DNA of 64,000 bases from JAKIVR01 sp035933635 (GCA_035933635.1 DASYYY010000022.1:124001-188000), one strand, 5' to 3'. Positions 1 to 8,670 are shown, counted from the first letter of the stretch. The notes: a model not told the origin generated them from the sequence alone. Numbers and translations are program-made.

Positions 1-175
1 CCACGGCGGTGTCGCCGAGGCGGACGAGGGCCGAGCCATCGGCGCTGGCGACGTAACCGAACTCGATCGTGACCGGCCGACACTCGTCGACGGCGCGACC
101 GTCCAGGCGACGGCCGCCGCGCGCGAGGTCGAGGATGTGGGTCGTGAGGATCTCGGCGGTGACCTCTTCGCTCAT
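1..175 (-). CDS. rrp42: Exosome subunit Rrp42, N-terminal fragment
   Basis: This is the first 58 codons of the non-catalytic RNase PH-like subunit of the archaeal exosome, which pairs with Rrp41 to form the hexameric 3'-5' RNA-degrading ring. The visible start reads MSEEVTAEIL and continues with GRRLDGRAVDECRPV, the N-terminal signature of Rrp42. The ATG at 175 overlaps the stop of the upstream rrp41 gene (ATGA), so the two are probably translationally coupled. The gene leaves the window at base 1, so length and C-terminus cannot be judged. The identification rests on the N-terminal motif and on the conserved order rrp4-rrp41-rrp42. Confidence 0.9.
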   Translation of the reverse strand, partial: MSEEVTAEILTTHILDLARGGRRLDGRAVDECRPVTIEFGYVASADGSALVRLGDTAV

Positions 176-942
176 GCCGCGGCCTCCGGAGGAGCCTCGA
201 CGGCCGAGGACTTATCGACGGCGTACCGGTCCCGTAGGGCCTGCTTCATCTTCTCGTAGATCTGGCGGCAGCCCGCGACGCCCAGGTCGAGCGCCTGGCC
301 GAGCTCCTCGCGCGTCATGTGCCCCTCCATCTGGATGAGCACGAGCCGGCCCGATTGCGGGACGAGCGCCATCGGGAGGTCGGCCTCGCCGAAGTTGTCC
401 TCCTCTTTCTTGAGGTCGAGGGCGATCTTACCGCCGACCTTCCCGACCGCCACGGCGGGGAGGAGGTCGACCATCGGGATCCCGGCGTCGGCGAGCGCGA
501 CCGAGGCCGCGACCAGGCCCGCGCAGCGCGTGCCGGCGTTCGCCTGCAGCACCTCGATGTAGACGTCGATGCTGGTGCGGGGGTACTCCTCGGCGAAGAT
601 CACCGACTCGAAGGCCTCCGCGATGACCTTGGAGATCTCCTGCGAGCGGCGGTCCAGGCCGGGGCGCTTGCGCTCGTCGACGCTGAACGCCGCCATGTTG
701 TAGCGGCACTGGACGATCGCCTTGTTGTTCTGCTGCAGGTGGCGGGGGTGGACCTCACGCGGTCCGTAGACCGCGGCCATGACCTTGTTCGCGCCCCACT
801 CGACGAACGCCGACCCGTCGGCGCGGTGGAGCGGTCCGGCCACGATCCGTAGCGGGCGCAACTCATCGAGGCGACGCCCGTCGATCCGGAGCCCATCGGG
901 CCCGATGAGCTGTGGAATGTTCTCGGCACCTACGTTTCCCAT
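172..942 (-). CDS. rrp41: Exosome subunit Rrp41 (catalytic RNase PH-like)
   Basis: Catalytic subunit of the archaeal exosome: phosphorolytic 3'-5' degradation and tailing of RNA in the cytoplasm. The 256-residue protein has the RNase PH fold throughout. It begins with the IDGRRLDELRP motif, carries the RNA/phosphate-binding stretch KRPGLDRRSQEIS near residue 95 and the acidic active-site segment KIALDLKKEEDNFGEADLP near residue 175. Length matches the family (about 245-250 aa). The ATG follows the rrp4 stop with no gap, and the stop overlaps the rrp42 start, so it is the middle of a tightly packed operon. A short Ala/Pro-rich tail of about 15 residues is an extension. Confidence 0.96.
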   Translation of the reverse strand: MGNVGAENIPQLIGPDGLRIDGRRLDELRPLRIVAGPLHRADGSAFVEWGANKVMAAVYGPREVHPRHLQQNNKAIVQCRYNMAAFSVDERKRPGLDRRSQEISKVIAEAFESVIFAEEYPRTSIDVYIEVLQANAGTRCAGLVAASVALADAGIPMVDLLPAVAVGKVGGKIALDLKKEEDNFGEADLPMALVPQSGRLVLIQMEGHMTREELGQALDLGVAGCRQIYEKMKQALRDRYAVDKSSAVEAPPEAAA

Positions 943-1803
943 CTAGTTCACATCCTGTTCTGGAAAGTCATCGTCGGCGAAATCCCCGCCCTCGAGGTCC
1001 TCGGCCGGAGGGGGAGGAGGGGGGTGGGAGGGAGCATTCGGGTCGCGCGGGGGCACCGCGTGTCCCGGGTCGTCGGAGGAGGTCGTTCCCCCGCCGAGGA
1101 ACTGCTGGACGCGTTCGGTGAGACCCCGGCGCTGGCCCTCCTCCTCGATGAGGTGGAGCGCTTCCCGCACCTTGAGGATCCCCTCGTCCGGGCCGTCGAC
1201 CCAGAGCCGGCCGTTCTGGCCGACCACGACCCGACAGCCGGTGGCGCGTTGGATGGATTGGATCATGCTCCCGCCCTTGCCCACGACGCGCGGGATCTTG
1301 GCCGGGGCGACCATGGCGAGGGTCCCTCCCTCGAGCTTGCCGAGCCCGTCGCCGAGCATCGTCACCCCGATGCGGCCGGTGTTCTCGATCTGCTCGACCT
1401 GGACAACGACCGCGTCGCCGACGCGGAGGTACTGGTCGGTCTCCCCGAAGTCCATCTTCCACGGCGTTCCGGTCATGTGGAGCGGGGCCCACCGCGGGGC
1501 GCCGATGTCCAGCAACCAGAACGTGCCCTGTACGTCGGTGACGATCCCGATGACCGTGTCCTGGGCCTTGGGAATGTACCGGCCGGAGAGCGGGGCGACC
1601 CGCACGAAGGGAGGCCGCGGTTGGAGCAGTCCTAGGACGCTCGCGTAGATGCGACCGTCCATGCGGTAGGTCCCCGAGCCGGGCCGAAGGCCCCGGGCCG
1701 GGATCTCCTCGCCGGGGAGGACTAGTATCCTTTCGGAAGAGCCGTGCGAGGGTCTACCCTCGCGGCCCCGCCCACGACGGTGGGGCCGATGACCGTTGCC
1801 CAT
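943..1803 (-). CDS. rrp4: Exosome RNA-binding cap subunit Rrp4
   Basis: Cap subunit of the exosome that recruits RNA to the Rrp41/Rrp42 ring. In order, the 286-residue protein shows an N-terminal domain with LVLPGEEIPARG, an S1 domain with the core VGIVTDVQGTFWLLDIGAP region (about 85-160), and a KH domain with IPRVVGKGGSMIQSI (about 175-230). The KH GxGG loop is intact (GKGG). After the KH domain there is a low-complexity tail with a run of prolines and then acidic residues, longer than in most homologues. The start ATG at 1803 lies 36 nt after the SBDS stop. The first 20 residues are basic and poorly conserved, so a later start is possible. Confidence 0.95.
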   Translation of the reverse strand: MGNGHRPHRRGRGREGRPSHGSSERILVLPGEEIPARGLRPGSGTYRMDGRIYASVLGLLQPRPPFVRVAPLSGRYIPKAQDTVIGIVTDVQGTFWLLDIGAPRWAPLHMTGTPWKMDFGETDQYLRVGDAVVVQVEQIENTGRIGVTMLGDGLGKLEGGTLAMVAPAKIPRVVGKGGSMIQSIQRATGCRVVVGQNGRLWVDGPDEGILKVREALHLIEEEGQRRGLTERVQQFLGGGTTSSDDPGHAVPPRDPNAPSHPPPPPPAEDLEGGDFADDDFPEQDVN

Positions 1804-1839
1804 TGGTTGTTCTGCACCGGCCGGCGCGACGAGGGACCG

Positions 1840-2535
1840 CTATTTAACTAAACTGGCCTCGGCGGCGCCCTTCGTGCGCGCGTTCAACTTCTCGTAGAGT
1901 TCGGTCTGCACGCCGGCGGGGATCTCCAAGATCCCCGTCCACGAACCGTCGGCGAGCCAGTTCTCTTCGCCGATCTTGCCGAGCCCCTTGAGGTCGCTGA
2001 CGACCTTGGGGTAGTCCTGGCCCCGCAGCTTGATCCGGATCCGGACGGTGTCCAGCCGGATCGGCAGAATGGGCCGGAGCTTCTGCAGGATCTCCTGCAT
2101 CTGCTGGTCGGCCGGGCGGAACGGGTCGACGTGGACCTTCGCCTCCCGCATCGCCGCCTCGATCCGCGTCGGCGGGTGCGGCGCCCCCGTCTGGGGGTTC
2201 ATGGCGTTGCGGGCGATCTGGGCGACGATCTGGTGGTACTTCGCCTCCTGGAGCTTGTGGCGCTGGTCGGTGGTGACCTGGACCTCGCCCTTGCGGACGA
2301 TCTGGAGCGCGATCTCGGGGATCGAGCGGGTGTGGAAGACCTTCTCGAGGTGCTCCTCGGAGATCTTGTCGCCCTTCTTGGCGTCCTTGAAGACGTGGTC
2401 GAGGGCCAGCTTGTCGGCGATGTCGACGGTCTTGCCGTCCTTGATGTCCTGAACGGCGAGCGGGTCGACGAGGACCTCGAACCGCGAGCCCTGGTTCTCC
2501 CACCGGGCGACGACCGCGTCCTCGACCTTGACCAA
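1840..2535 (-). CDS. Ribosome maturation protein SBDS (Sdo1)
   Basis: Archaeal orthologue of SBDS/Sdo1, which acts with an EF-2-like GTPase in 60S/50S maturation by releasing the anti-association factor aIF6. The 231-residue protein covers all three SBDS domains: the N-terminal FYSH domain (VKVEDAVVARWENQGSRFEV...), the central helical domain and the C-terminal ferredoxin-like domain. I place the start at a TTG (2535): no ATG or GTG lies at the right place, the protein then begins MVKVEDAVVA as expected, and GGGGAG sits 6 nt upstream. The same frame stays open for 300 further codons antisense to psmA; that extension is spurious. Located 29 nt after psmA, in the conserved proteasome/exosome operon. 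Confidence 0.93.
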   Translation of the reverse strand: MVKVEDAVVARWENQGSRFEVLVDPLAVQDIKDGKTVDIADKLALDHVFKDAKKGDKISEEHLEKVFHTRSIPEIALQIVRKGEVQVTTDQRHKLQEAKYHQIVAQIARNAMNPQTGAPHPPTRIEAAMREAKVHVDPFRPADQQMQEILQKLRPILPIRLDTVRIRIKLRGQDYPKVVSDLKGLGKIGEENWLADGSWTGILEIPAGVQTELYEKLNARTKGAAEASLVK

Positions 2536-2564
2536 TGCCCGCTCCCCGCGGGGCCGACGGGCGC

Positions 2565-3320
2565 CTACGAGCGCGCCGGCCGCGAGTTCCCTGTGGAGGG
2601 CGGGAGGCGCGAGGCGTACTTTTGGATTTCTTCCGCGGTCAGGCGGCGGAACCCCTTGTCCTTCTGGACCAGGCAGACCTCGACCTGGGTGAGGGTCTGG
2701 GGGTCTTCCAGCGACTGGCGGATGCCCTCGATCGCGAGGAGGATCGCCGCCTCGGAATCCATGTCGGGGGAGTACTTCTGCTCGAGCAGCTCCATCACGG
2801 GTCCCTTGTTGCCGCCGGTGGAGGTGGCCTTGAAGCTCGTCAACGAACCGGACGGCTCGGTCTCGAAAAGATGGACGCCGGTGTCGTCGTACCCGCCGAC
2901 CAGGAGCGCGGTCCCGAACGGACGGACGCCGCCGAACTGGGTGTACTGCTGCTTGTAGTCGCAGATCTTCCGCACGAGCAGCTCGACGGTCATCGGCTCG
3001 GCGTAGGTCACCCGGTTGATCTGGCTGGTCAGGCGCGCGAAGTCCACGAGGACCCGCGCGTCGGCGACGAGACCGGCCGTCGCGCAGGCCACGTTCTCGT
3101 CGATCTGGTGGATCTTCTCCAAGCTCGCCGGCTCGGCGAGCTTGGGGTTGGGGATCCGCCGGTCGGCGGCGAGGACGACGCCGTCGCGGAAGACCACGCC
3201 GGAGGTGGTGGCGCCCCGGCGCACCGCTTCCCGGGCGTACTCGACCTGGAACAGCCGCCCATCGGGCGAGAAGACCGTGATGGCGCGGTCGTACGCCATC
3301 TGGCCCGGTTGCATTTCCAT
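2565..3320 (-). CDS. psmA: 20S proteasome alpha subunit
   Basis: Alpha subunit of the 20S proteasome, forming the outer heptameric rings that gate entry to the proteolytic chamber. The 251-residue sequence has the diagnostic N-terminal alpha signature YDRAITVFSPDGRLFQVEYA (residues 10-29) and the following AVRRGATTSGVVFRDGVVLA core. The ATG at 3320 is preceded by GGAGG at 8 nt spacing, which supports it over the internal ATG. It is the first gene of the operon psmA-SBDS-rrp4-rrp41-rrp42, whose order is conserved in many archaea and links protein and RNA turnover with ribosome maturation. The tail of about 15 residues is Pro/Ser/Arg-rich. No beta subunit gene is in the window. Confidence 0.97.
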   Translation of the reverse strand: MEMQPGQMAYDRAITVFSPDGRLFQVEYAREAVRRGATTSGVVFRDGVVLAADRRIPNPKLAEPASLEKIHQIDENVACATAGLVADARVLVDFARLTSQINRVTYAEPMTVELLVRKICDYKQQYTQFGGVRPFGTALLVGGYDDTGVHLFETEPSGSLTSFKATSTGGNKGPVMELLEQKYSPDMDSEAAILLAIEGIRQSLEDPQTLTQVEVCLVQKDKGFRRLTAEEIQKYASRLPPSTGNSRPARS

Positions 3321-3360
3321 CGGATTTCCTCCGTCGCGGCGGGTCCCACCAACGACCCCC

Positions 3361-3367
3361 TAATAAG
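3361..3367 (-). promoter_or_regulatory. TATA-like box of the psmA-exosome operon
   Basis: On the minus strand this reads CTTATTA, an AT-rich island in very GC-rich DNA. It lies about 41-47 nt before the psmA ATG. Transcription starting about 25 nt downstream would leave a short leader that includes the GGAGG ribosome-binding site. Position and composition fit an archaeal TATA box; no BRE was scored. Confidence 0.5.
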
Positions 3368-3482
3368 TCAACGGTCGAAAGTCGACGAGCGCCACTTGGT
3401 TGCCCGGTGGTGAGCCCCGGGAACCGTCGCCGGCCGCGCCTTCGAGCAACGCTTTCCCCCTCGGTCCGGTCCCGACGATCGC

Positions 3483-5585
3483 ATGACCGACTCCGGTGCG
3501 CCCGCCCCGACCGGGCTCGCATGGCGCCTCGCGAGATCCCCGTCGCTCTATCTTCGGGGGGCCTCCGAGCAGTCGATCAGCTGGCGGCCGTGGGGCCCCG
3601 AGGCGTTCGAGGAGGCGAGCCGTCAGCGCAAGCCGATCCTCCTCGACATCGGGGCCGCCTGGTGCCACTGGTGCCATGTGATGGACGAGGGCACCTACTC
3701 GGACACCGAGGTCGCGCGCCTCATCGAGCAGCACTTCATCGCGGTCAAGGTCGACCGCGACCTGAACCCCGAGATCGACCGGCGCTACCAGCGTCAGGTC
3801 GGGAGCCTCACCGGGGAGGGAGGCTGGCCGCTCACCGCGTTCCTCACGCCGCAGGGCGAGGTGTACTTCGGCGGGACCTACTTTCCGGTTCAGGACGCGA
3901 TGGGTCGACCCGGTTTCCGCCGGGTCCTCCGCGAGATGGCCCGCATCTTTCGCGACGAGCCAGGGGATGTCGAGCAGAACACCCGCGCCGTGCGCGAGGC
4001 CCTCGACCGCAGCGCCCACGCGTCGTTGGCGCCGGGCGTGGCCGCGGAGCTCTCCGCCGCCGTCCGTCAGGACCTCGCCGGAAGTTTCGATCCGACCCAC
4101 GCCGGGTTCGGCCAGGCACCGAAGTTCCCGCACCCCACCGCGATCAGCTTCCTGCTCGTCGATTCCTCGCTCCAGCACGACCCCGCCTCCGCCGAGCGCG
4201 CGCGACAGACCTTGCTCCAGATGGCCGACGGGGGGATGTACGACCAGATCGGCGGCGGCTTCCACCGGTACTCGGTCGACGAGGGTTGGCACATCCCGCA
4301 CTTCGAGAAGATGGGCGTGGACAACGCCGCGCTGCTCGATGCCTACGTCGAGGGCGTGCGCCGGTTCGGCGAGCCCCGGTTCGAGAGCGTCGTGCGGGAG
4401 ACCGTCGCGTGGAGCCGGGAGGTGCTGGGGGACCCGGCCGGTGGTTTCGGCGCGAGCCAGGACGCCGACAACGCCCCCGGCGACGACGGGAGCTACTTCA
4501 CCTGGAGCCGGGCCGAGCTCCGGGCCCTGCTCGACCCGACGGAGCTCCGGTTGCTGACTCGATTCTACGGTGTCGGCAGCGACGGGCGGATGCCGCACGA
4601 CCCCGACCGCAACGTCCTCTTCCGGCTGCTCACCGTCAACGAGGCGCGTGAAGGCTCGGCCCTGACCGCCGACCAGGCACGCTCGGCGCTGGAGCGGGCA
4701 CGCGAGAAGTTGCGGGCGGCACGGTCCACGCGCTCCACGCCCGCGATCGACCGCGCCCTGTACGCCCACATCAACGGCGGGTTCGTCCGGGCATTCGCCC
4801 ACGCCGGTCAACTCCTGCAGGATGCCACGATCGTCGCCGACGCGCGCCGCGCGGCCGACCGGTTCCTCGAGCGTGCGTACCGCCCGGGGGCCGGGGTGGC
4901 CCATTTCCTAGACGCGAGCGGCGCGTCCGGTTTCGGGCTCCTCCACGACCAAGCCGAGTTCGCCCTCGGACTGGTAGAGCTCGGTGGAGTGACGGCCGAA
5001 CCGCGTTACATTCGCGCGGCCGGGGAGATCCTCGAGACGACGCTCCGTGAGTTCGCGGGCGAGAACGGGTTGCTCCGGGACCTCGCGCCCAAGCTCTACG
5101 ACGGTCCGACGGTCGCATCGATCGATCGGCCGACCTTCCCCGTCGAGGATACTCCGCATCTCTCGGCGAACGCGGCGTGCGCGCTCGCCCTGGTCCGGCT
5201 GGGCGCGATCACCAACGACAAGCGGTGGACCAAGTCGGCGAGGACCCTCGTCGGCGCCCTCGCCGGGCGCCTCGCGCATACGGGGCTGTTCGCGGCCGGC
5301 ACCGCGCTGGCGGGCGCGCTGCTCGAGGTCGCTCCCGCGAGAGTGGTGGTGGAGGGCGAGGGCGCAGACGCCGACGCACTCCTACGGTCCGCGCACCGCA
5401 GCTGGTACCCCCTGCTCTACTCGTTCCGTGGGACGCCGCCGGCACCGTTCTCGCTGCCGGGCGAGCTCGGGGACGGGAAGGCCCCGATCGGCCCGCGCGC
5501 GCTCATCTGCTTCGGGACCCGGTGCCTGGCCCCGATCACCTCCGCGGCGGAGATCGCTCCGGCGCTCTCGGGTTCGTCCAGCTAG
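3483..5585 (+). CDS. Thioredoxin-domain protein, SPATA20/YyaL (DUF255) family
   Basis: Member of the widespread DUF255/YyaL/SPATA20 family: an N-terminal thioredoxin-like domain followed by an (alpha/alpha)6-barrel related to N-acylglucosamine 2-epimerases and glycosidases. The precise function is unknown. The redox-type motif C61-H-W-C64 is intact in AAWCHWCHVMDEGTY, followed by VKVDRDLNPEIDRRY and GGWPLTAFLTPQGEVYFGGTY, all typical of the family. At 700 residues it has the usual full length. Start ATG at 3483; a TATA-like CTTTCC lies about 28 nt upstream. It runs divergently from psmA and its last 50 bp overlap the convergent metallophosphoesterase gene. Confidence 0.92.
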   Translation: MTDSGAPAPTGLAWRLARSPSLYLRGASEQSISWRPWGPEAFEEASRQRKPILLDIGAAWCHWCHVMDEGTYSDTEVARLIEQHFIAVKVDRDLNPEIDRRYQRQVGSLTGEGGWPLTAFLTPQGEVYFGGTYFPVQDAMGRPGFRRVLREMARIFRDEPGDVEQNTRAVREALDRSAHASLAPGVAAELSAAVRQDLAGSFDPTHAGFGQAPKFPHPTAISFLLVDSSLQHDPASAERARQTLLQMADGGMYDQIGGGFHRYSVDEGWHIPHFEKMGVDNAALLDAYVEGVRRFGEPRFESVVRETVAWSREVLGDPAGGFGASQDADNAPGDDGSYFTWSRAELRALLDPTELRLLTRFYGVGSDGRMPHDPDRNVLFRLLTVNEAREGSALTADQARSALERAREKLRAARSTRSTPAIDRALYAHINGGFVRAFAHAGQLLQDATIVADARRAADRFLERAYRPGAGVAHFLDASGASGFGLLHDQAEFALGLVELGGVTAEPRYIRAAGEILETTLREFAGENGLLRDLAPKLYDGPTVASIDRPTFPVEDTPHLSANAACALALVRLGAITNDKRWTKSARTLVGALAGRLAHTGLFAAGTALAGALLEVAPARVVVEGEGADADALLRSAHRSWYPLLYSFRGTPPAPFSLPGELGDGKAPIGPRALICFGTRCLAPITSAAEIAPALSGSSS

Positions 5586-6345
5586 GCAGCGGACCCAGGT
5601 CCGTCCCGTCCATCAGGTAGGCCCGTGCCTCGCCCTCGGCGAGGAACCGTCGCACAAGGAAGCTGCGCCCGCGGGAGGGCGCATTGCGGTTGAGTGATTC
5701 GACGCCGGAGAGCGGGTTGAACGCAGGGAGGACGATCGTCTCGCGGGCGCGGATGCGTCCGGCCCGCCGGCCGCTCACCGGCGCAGGCGGGAGCGGGGAG
5801 CGAACCCAGCAGCGTTGCTTGCTCGGACCCGATACGCTGGACTCGGCGAACCGGAACCCGGGATGGAGATGTCCGGTGACGATCCGCGACGCACCAAGCA
5901 CCTCGTTGGAGGGCCAAGCATGCCCGTGGAACAGTCCGAGCGAGCCACGCCGATAGCCGCGAACCGGCTCCACATCGACCTCGCGGGGCAGGTGGCGGGC
6001 GAGACCGACGTCGTGGTTGCCGAGGATCACGCGCACTTTCAGCCGCTCGTGGAGGAGCGTGGAGAAGACGTCGAACACGAGACGGGCGATCGGCGGCGGT
6101 GTGCCGACGATCGGGTGCTTGACGTCGCCTACGACGACGATCCCGCCGGCACCGGTCGAGGCGGCCACGTCGCAGAGCTCGTCCGCCATCGCCCTCGCCC
6201 CCCGTTCGGCCAGGCCGGCTCCTTCCGGCCCGCGATCCCCCAATCCAATGTGGAGGTCGCTTACCGCGAGCTCGACCGGCCGCCGGCCCTCGGCCGGCAT
6301 CCGTAGCGCGGCGTGGCCCGGAACCGGTTCGGGAAGCGAGGGCAC
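5536..6345 (-). CDS. Calcineurin-like metallophosphoesterase (archaeal SbcD-related)
   Basis: Putative dinuclear-metal phosphoesterase. The metal-binding motifs occur in order: D30-L-H32 (SDLHIG), G73-D74 (VVGDVKHP), G109-N-H-D112 (LGNHDVG) and G158-H-L-H161 (TGHLHPG). This layout matches the small archaeal family annotated as SbcD-related phosphoesterases, which lack the Mre11 cap region; the substrate is unknown. The start could be ATG 6345 or an internal ATG 15 codons later, just before the conserved core. The 3' end overlaps the SPATA20-like gene by 50 bp, tail to tail. The last 30 residues are Arg/Pro-rich and probably not part of the fold. Confidence 0.85.
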   Translation of the reverse strand: MPSLPEPVPGHAALRMPAEGRRPVELAVSDLHIGLGDRGPEGAGLAERGARAMADELCDVAASTGAGGIVVVGDVKHPIVGTPPPIARLVFDVFSTLLHERLKVRVILGNHDVGLARHLPREVDVEPVRGYRRGSLGLFHGHAWPSNEVLGASRIVTGHLHPGFRFAESSVSGPSKQRCWVRSPLPPAPVSGRRAGRIRARETIVLPAFNPLSGVESLNRNAPSRGRSFLVRRFLAEGEARAYLMDGTDLGPLPSWTNPRAPERSPPRR

Positions 6346-6426
6346 CGAGCCACGAACCGCCGCGCGGTTTCAACGTACTCGGCCGATTCTTGGCTGCGGG
6401 CTCCTCGTCGAGCGCGACCCTGTGTG

Positions 6427-6433
6427 TTTATAT
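6427..6433 (+). promoter_or_regulatory. TATA-like box before the HTH regulator gene
   Basis: TTTATAT, 43-49 nt upstream of the ATG at 6476. It is the only AT-rich stretch in the divergent intergenic space. A start of transcription near 6455 would give a leader of about 20 nt. Confidence 0.5.
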
Positions 6434-6475
6434 GTCAGTGCAGGGTCGTACAAGTGGGAGGACTCCCACCCGGGG

Positions 6476-7486
6476 ATGGAGGCACGCGAGCGGACGATTG
6501 CCCGCGTGCGGGAGCTCCTCGAGCGCGCCGGGTTCGTCGTATCGGATGCGCACGGCATCCGTCCGACCAGCTTCGACCTGATGGTCCGGCGCGATTCGCA
6601 ACTTCTGATCCTGAAGGTCCTGAAGAACATCGACGCTCTTGCGCCGGAAGAAGCCAACCGGCTTCGCGTTCTGGGCGAGCTGTTCCACGCGACCCCATTG
6701 ATCCTGGGCGAAGCGTCGGGTGCGACGATGCTCGAATCGGGAGTGGTCTACACGCGCTACGGCGTGCCGATCCTCACGGAGGAGAGCTTCGGGGAGTATC
6801 TCCTCCGGGGGGTCCCCCCGTTCTTGTTCTCGAGCCCGGGCGGAGTATTCGCCCGAATCGACGGCTCCCGCCTCCGCGAGCTACGCGAGGCCCGGGGGCT
6901 CTCGCTCGGAGCCCTCGCCGGCATCGCTGGCGTGACCCGGCGGACGATCCAGCTGTACGAGGACGGCGGGGGCGCCGAGATCTCCATCGTCGAGCGGATC
7001 GAGACCTATCTCCACGATACGGTCGTGCGGCCCGTCGAGGTCTTTCCGGTCCGTCCGGCTTCCCCGTCGAAGTCGGCCGACCCGGCGGAGCGCGAGTCGG
7101 AGTCGGCGCCCCCGCCGCGCCCCCCGGCCCAGGTGCTCCCGACCGGCGACGTGCTGCGCGACGACGTCTTCCGTCAGCTCGACACGATGGGCTTCCGCGT
7201 GGTCGTTACGGTCCGGTGCCCGTTCGATGCGTTCACCCACGCCGATGCACGTGGCGAGGAGGAGATCCTCCTCACGGGGGTCGGCTCGCTCCGGAGCGCG
7301 GCGAACCGTGCCGAGGTGCTCCAGGGTCTCGCCCAAGTGATCGAGGGCCACTCGATGTTCGTCACCCGCGACAAGACGCACCGCGAGTCGATCGACGGGC
7401 TGCCGATCATCACCATCCGCGAGCTGCACCGCCACCGCGACCCGGACGAGCTGGTCGAGCTCCTCCACGAGCGAGAAGGTCCGTGA
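6476..7486 (+). CDS. HTH-type transcriptional regulator (COG1395-like archaeal family)
   Basis: Cytoplasmic DNA-binding protein of a family conserved across archaea. The 336-residue protein has an N-terminal PD-(D/E)xK-like region (SFDLMVRRDSQLLILKVLKN, about 25-50), then a Cro/CI-type helix-turn-helix near residues 130-160 (LRELREARGLSLGALAGIAG followed by VTRRTIQLYEDG). A Pro/Ser-rich linker and a C-terminal domain (VLRDDVFRQLDTMGFRVVVT onward) follow. Start ATG 6476 is the first in-frame ATG after the TATA-like box; a longer upstream frame is antisense noise from the phosphoesterase. Its stop overlaps the GTG of the next gene (GTGA), so both are probably made together. The regulon is unknown. 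Confidence 0.85.
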   Translation: MEARERTIARVRELLERAGFVVSDAHGIRPTSFDLMVRRDSQLLILKVLKNIDALAPEEANRLRVLGELFHATPLILGEASGATMLESGVVYTRYGVPILTEESFGEYLLRGVPPFLFSSPGGVFARIDGSRLRELREARGLSLGALAGIAGVTRRTIQLYEDGGGAEISIVERIETYLHDTVVRPVEVFPVRPASPSKSADPAERESESAPPPRPPAQVLPTGDVLRDDVFRQLDTMGFRVVVTVRCPFDAFTHADARGEEEILLTGVGSLRSAANRAEVLQGLAQVIEGHSMFVTRDKTHRESIDGLPIITIRELHRHRDPDELVELLHEREGP

Positions 7487-8124
7487 TCCGGGCGCGCCCC
7501 GACGGTGTTCGGGGGGTCGAGATCGTCGGCGTGGTCCGGGGGATCGCGCGGGAGGCGGTCGAGCTCTCCCGCGTGCTCGAGGAGACCTCCCCCGAGGTCG
7601 TCGCGCTCGCCCTCTCGACCGAGGAAGCGCAGAGTCTCACCGAGCACTTCGTCCAGCGGCCGACCGAGCCGTTCGTCCCCTTGCTCGGTAGCGAGACGGT
7701 GGAGATTCGTGAGCTGTCCCGCTACGGCGAGGTCCGGGTCCCGCATCCGGCGTTTCTCGAAGCGCTCGAGTGGGCCAAGCGCCGCAATCGGCGCATCGTG
7801 CCCGTCGACCCGAGCGAAGAACGGTACGCCGAGATGTTCGCTGAGGAGATCGGGTACTTTGAACTGGTGCGGCGCACCCTGCGGGAGAAGCGTCTTTTGC
7901 GCTCCCCCCCGAAGGCGCCGGACGCCGACGGATTCATCCTCGACTGGGACCGGATCCTCAATCGCGGGGGTGGCAGCCGAAGGCTCCAGCGGCGCCGTGA
8001 GGCGGCCGTCGCGGAGGCGTTGCGCTCCCTCGCGCCGCGAGCGCGGGGTATCAGCTGCGTGATCGACCGGGAGCGGGTCCCAGCGTTGCTCGCCGCCCTC
8101 GAAGCGCCTGTGTCGGCGAACTAG
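7483..8124 (+). CDS. Conserved archaeal protein, possibly TraB/PrgY-like
   Basis: Unrecognised 213-residue soluble protein. It starts with VEIVGVVRGIAREAVELSRV and a strand SPEVVALALS, contains FLEALEWAKRRNRRIVPVDP, and ends with a strand/helix CVIDRERVPALLAALE. That succession recalls TraB/PrgY proteins, where an ExxR region, a helix-strand pair and a C-terminal 'G.GH..G' strand occur, but the glycine-histidine motif is not present here. I treat the family assignment as tentative. The GTG start at 7483 overlaps the stop of the upstream HTH regulator by 4 nt, giving a clear two-gene operon. The stop overlaps the convergent FMN-binding protein gene by 4 nt. Confidence 0.6.
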   Translation: MIRARPDGVRGVEIVGVVRGIAREAVELSRVLEETSPEVVALALSTEEAQSLTEHFVQRPTEPFVPLLGSETVEIRELSRYGEVRVPHPAFLEALEWAKRRNRRIVPVDPSEERYAEMFAEEIGYFELVRRTLREKRLLRSPPKAPDADGFILDWDRILNRGGGSRRLQRRREAAVAEALRSLAPRARGISCVIDRERVPALLAALEAPVSAN

Positions 8125-8651
8125 GGCCGCGTCGCGGACTCGACCGCCGCGCGGGTCCCGCCGGCATCGAGCTGCGCGGCTCCGACGCCCAGCACATCGG
8201 GCCGGTAGGCCCATCCCCGGAGCAGCACCGAGTCGGGAACGATCCGGACCAAGCGCATCGGCAGACGCCCCTGGACCGTGCCGGATTCCGAGCGCGGCGA
8301 GGCGTGGTACCCGGCCAAGTGTCGGTAGTAGCGCGTGAGCAGCCGGGAGCCCCGGGCGTCGTCGAACGGTTCGACGGTGGCGTTCCCCCGGAGGCTCACG
8401 TGCTGCAGGAGCCCCTCCCGGGGACGGAAATCTACGACGGCGACGGCGACCCGGCCGTCCGAGGCCACGCGGCGCTGGAAGGTGTTGTACCCGTCCTCCA
8501 CGATGGTCCACAGCGCGCCCTCCTCCCAGATGAACCAGGCCACGGAGGCACGCCCGCCCTCGGGAGAGAGCGTGGAGATGATGGCGAGTAGCGGGCGGGT
8601 CAGGAACTCATCGAGGTCGTACTCCCCTCCCTTCCCGCGGGTGATCCGCAT
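8121..8651 (-). CDS. Pyridoxamine 5'-phosphate oxidase-like (FMN-binding split barrel) protein
   Basis: Small 176-residue protein with the split beta-barrel layout of PNPOx-like flavoproteins: FLTRPLLAIISTLSPEGGRA followed by SVAWFIWEEGALWTIVEDG, then DGRVAVAVVDFRP. Such proteins bind FMN, F420 or heme; the sequence alone does not say which or what is reduced. It lies 19 nt after the UPF0200 gene and is the last gene of a short minus-strand operon with the coiled-coil protein. The 3' end overlaps the convergent TraB-like gene by 4 nt. The C-terminal 25 residues are Ala/Gly-rich. Confidence 0.8.
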   Translation of the reverse strand: MRITRGKGGEYDLDEFLTRPLLAIISTLSPEGGRASVAWFIWEEGALWTIVEDGYNTFQRRVASDGRVAVAVVDFRPREGLLQHVSLRGNATVEPFDDARGSRLLTRYYRHLAGYHASPRSESGTVQGRLPMRLVRIVPDSVLLRGWAYRPDVLGVGAAQLDAGGTRAAVESATRP

Positions 8652-8670
8652 CGGCGGTATCCCCCGGCCC

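Noticed and set aside
2536..3522. N-terminal extension of the SBDS frame by about 330 codons
   Set aside because: It is antisense-like Arg-rich sequence overlapping psmA on the same strand in another frame; SBDS homologues begin at VKVEDAVV.
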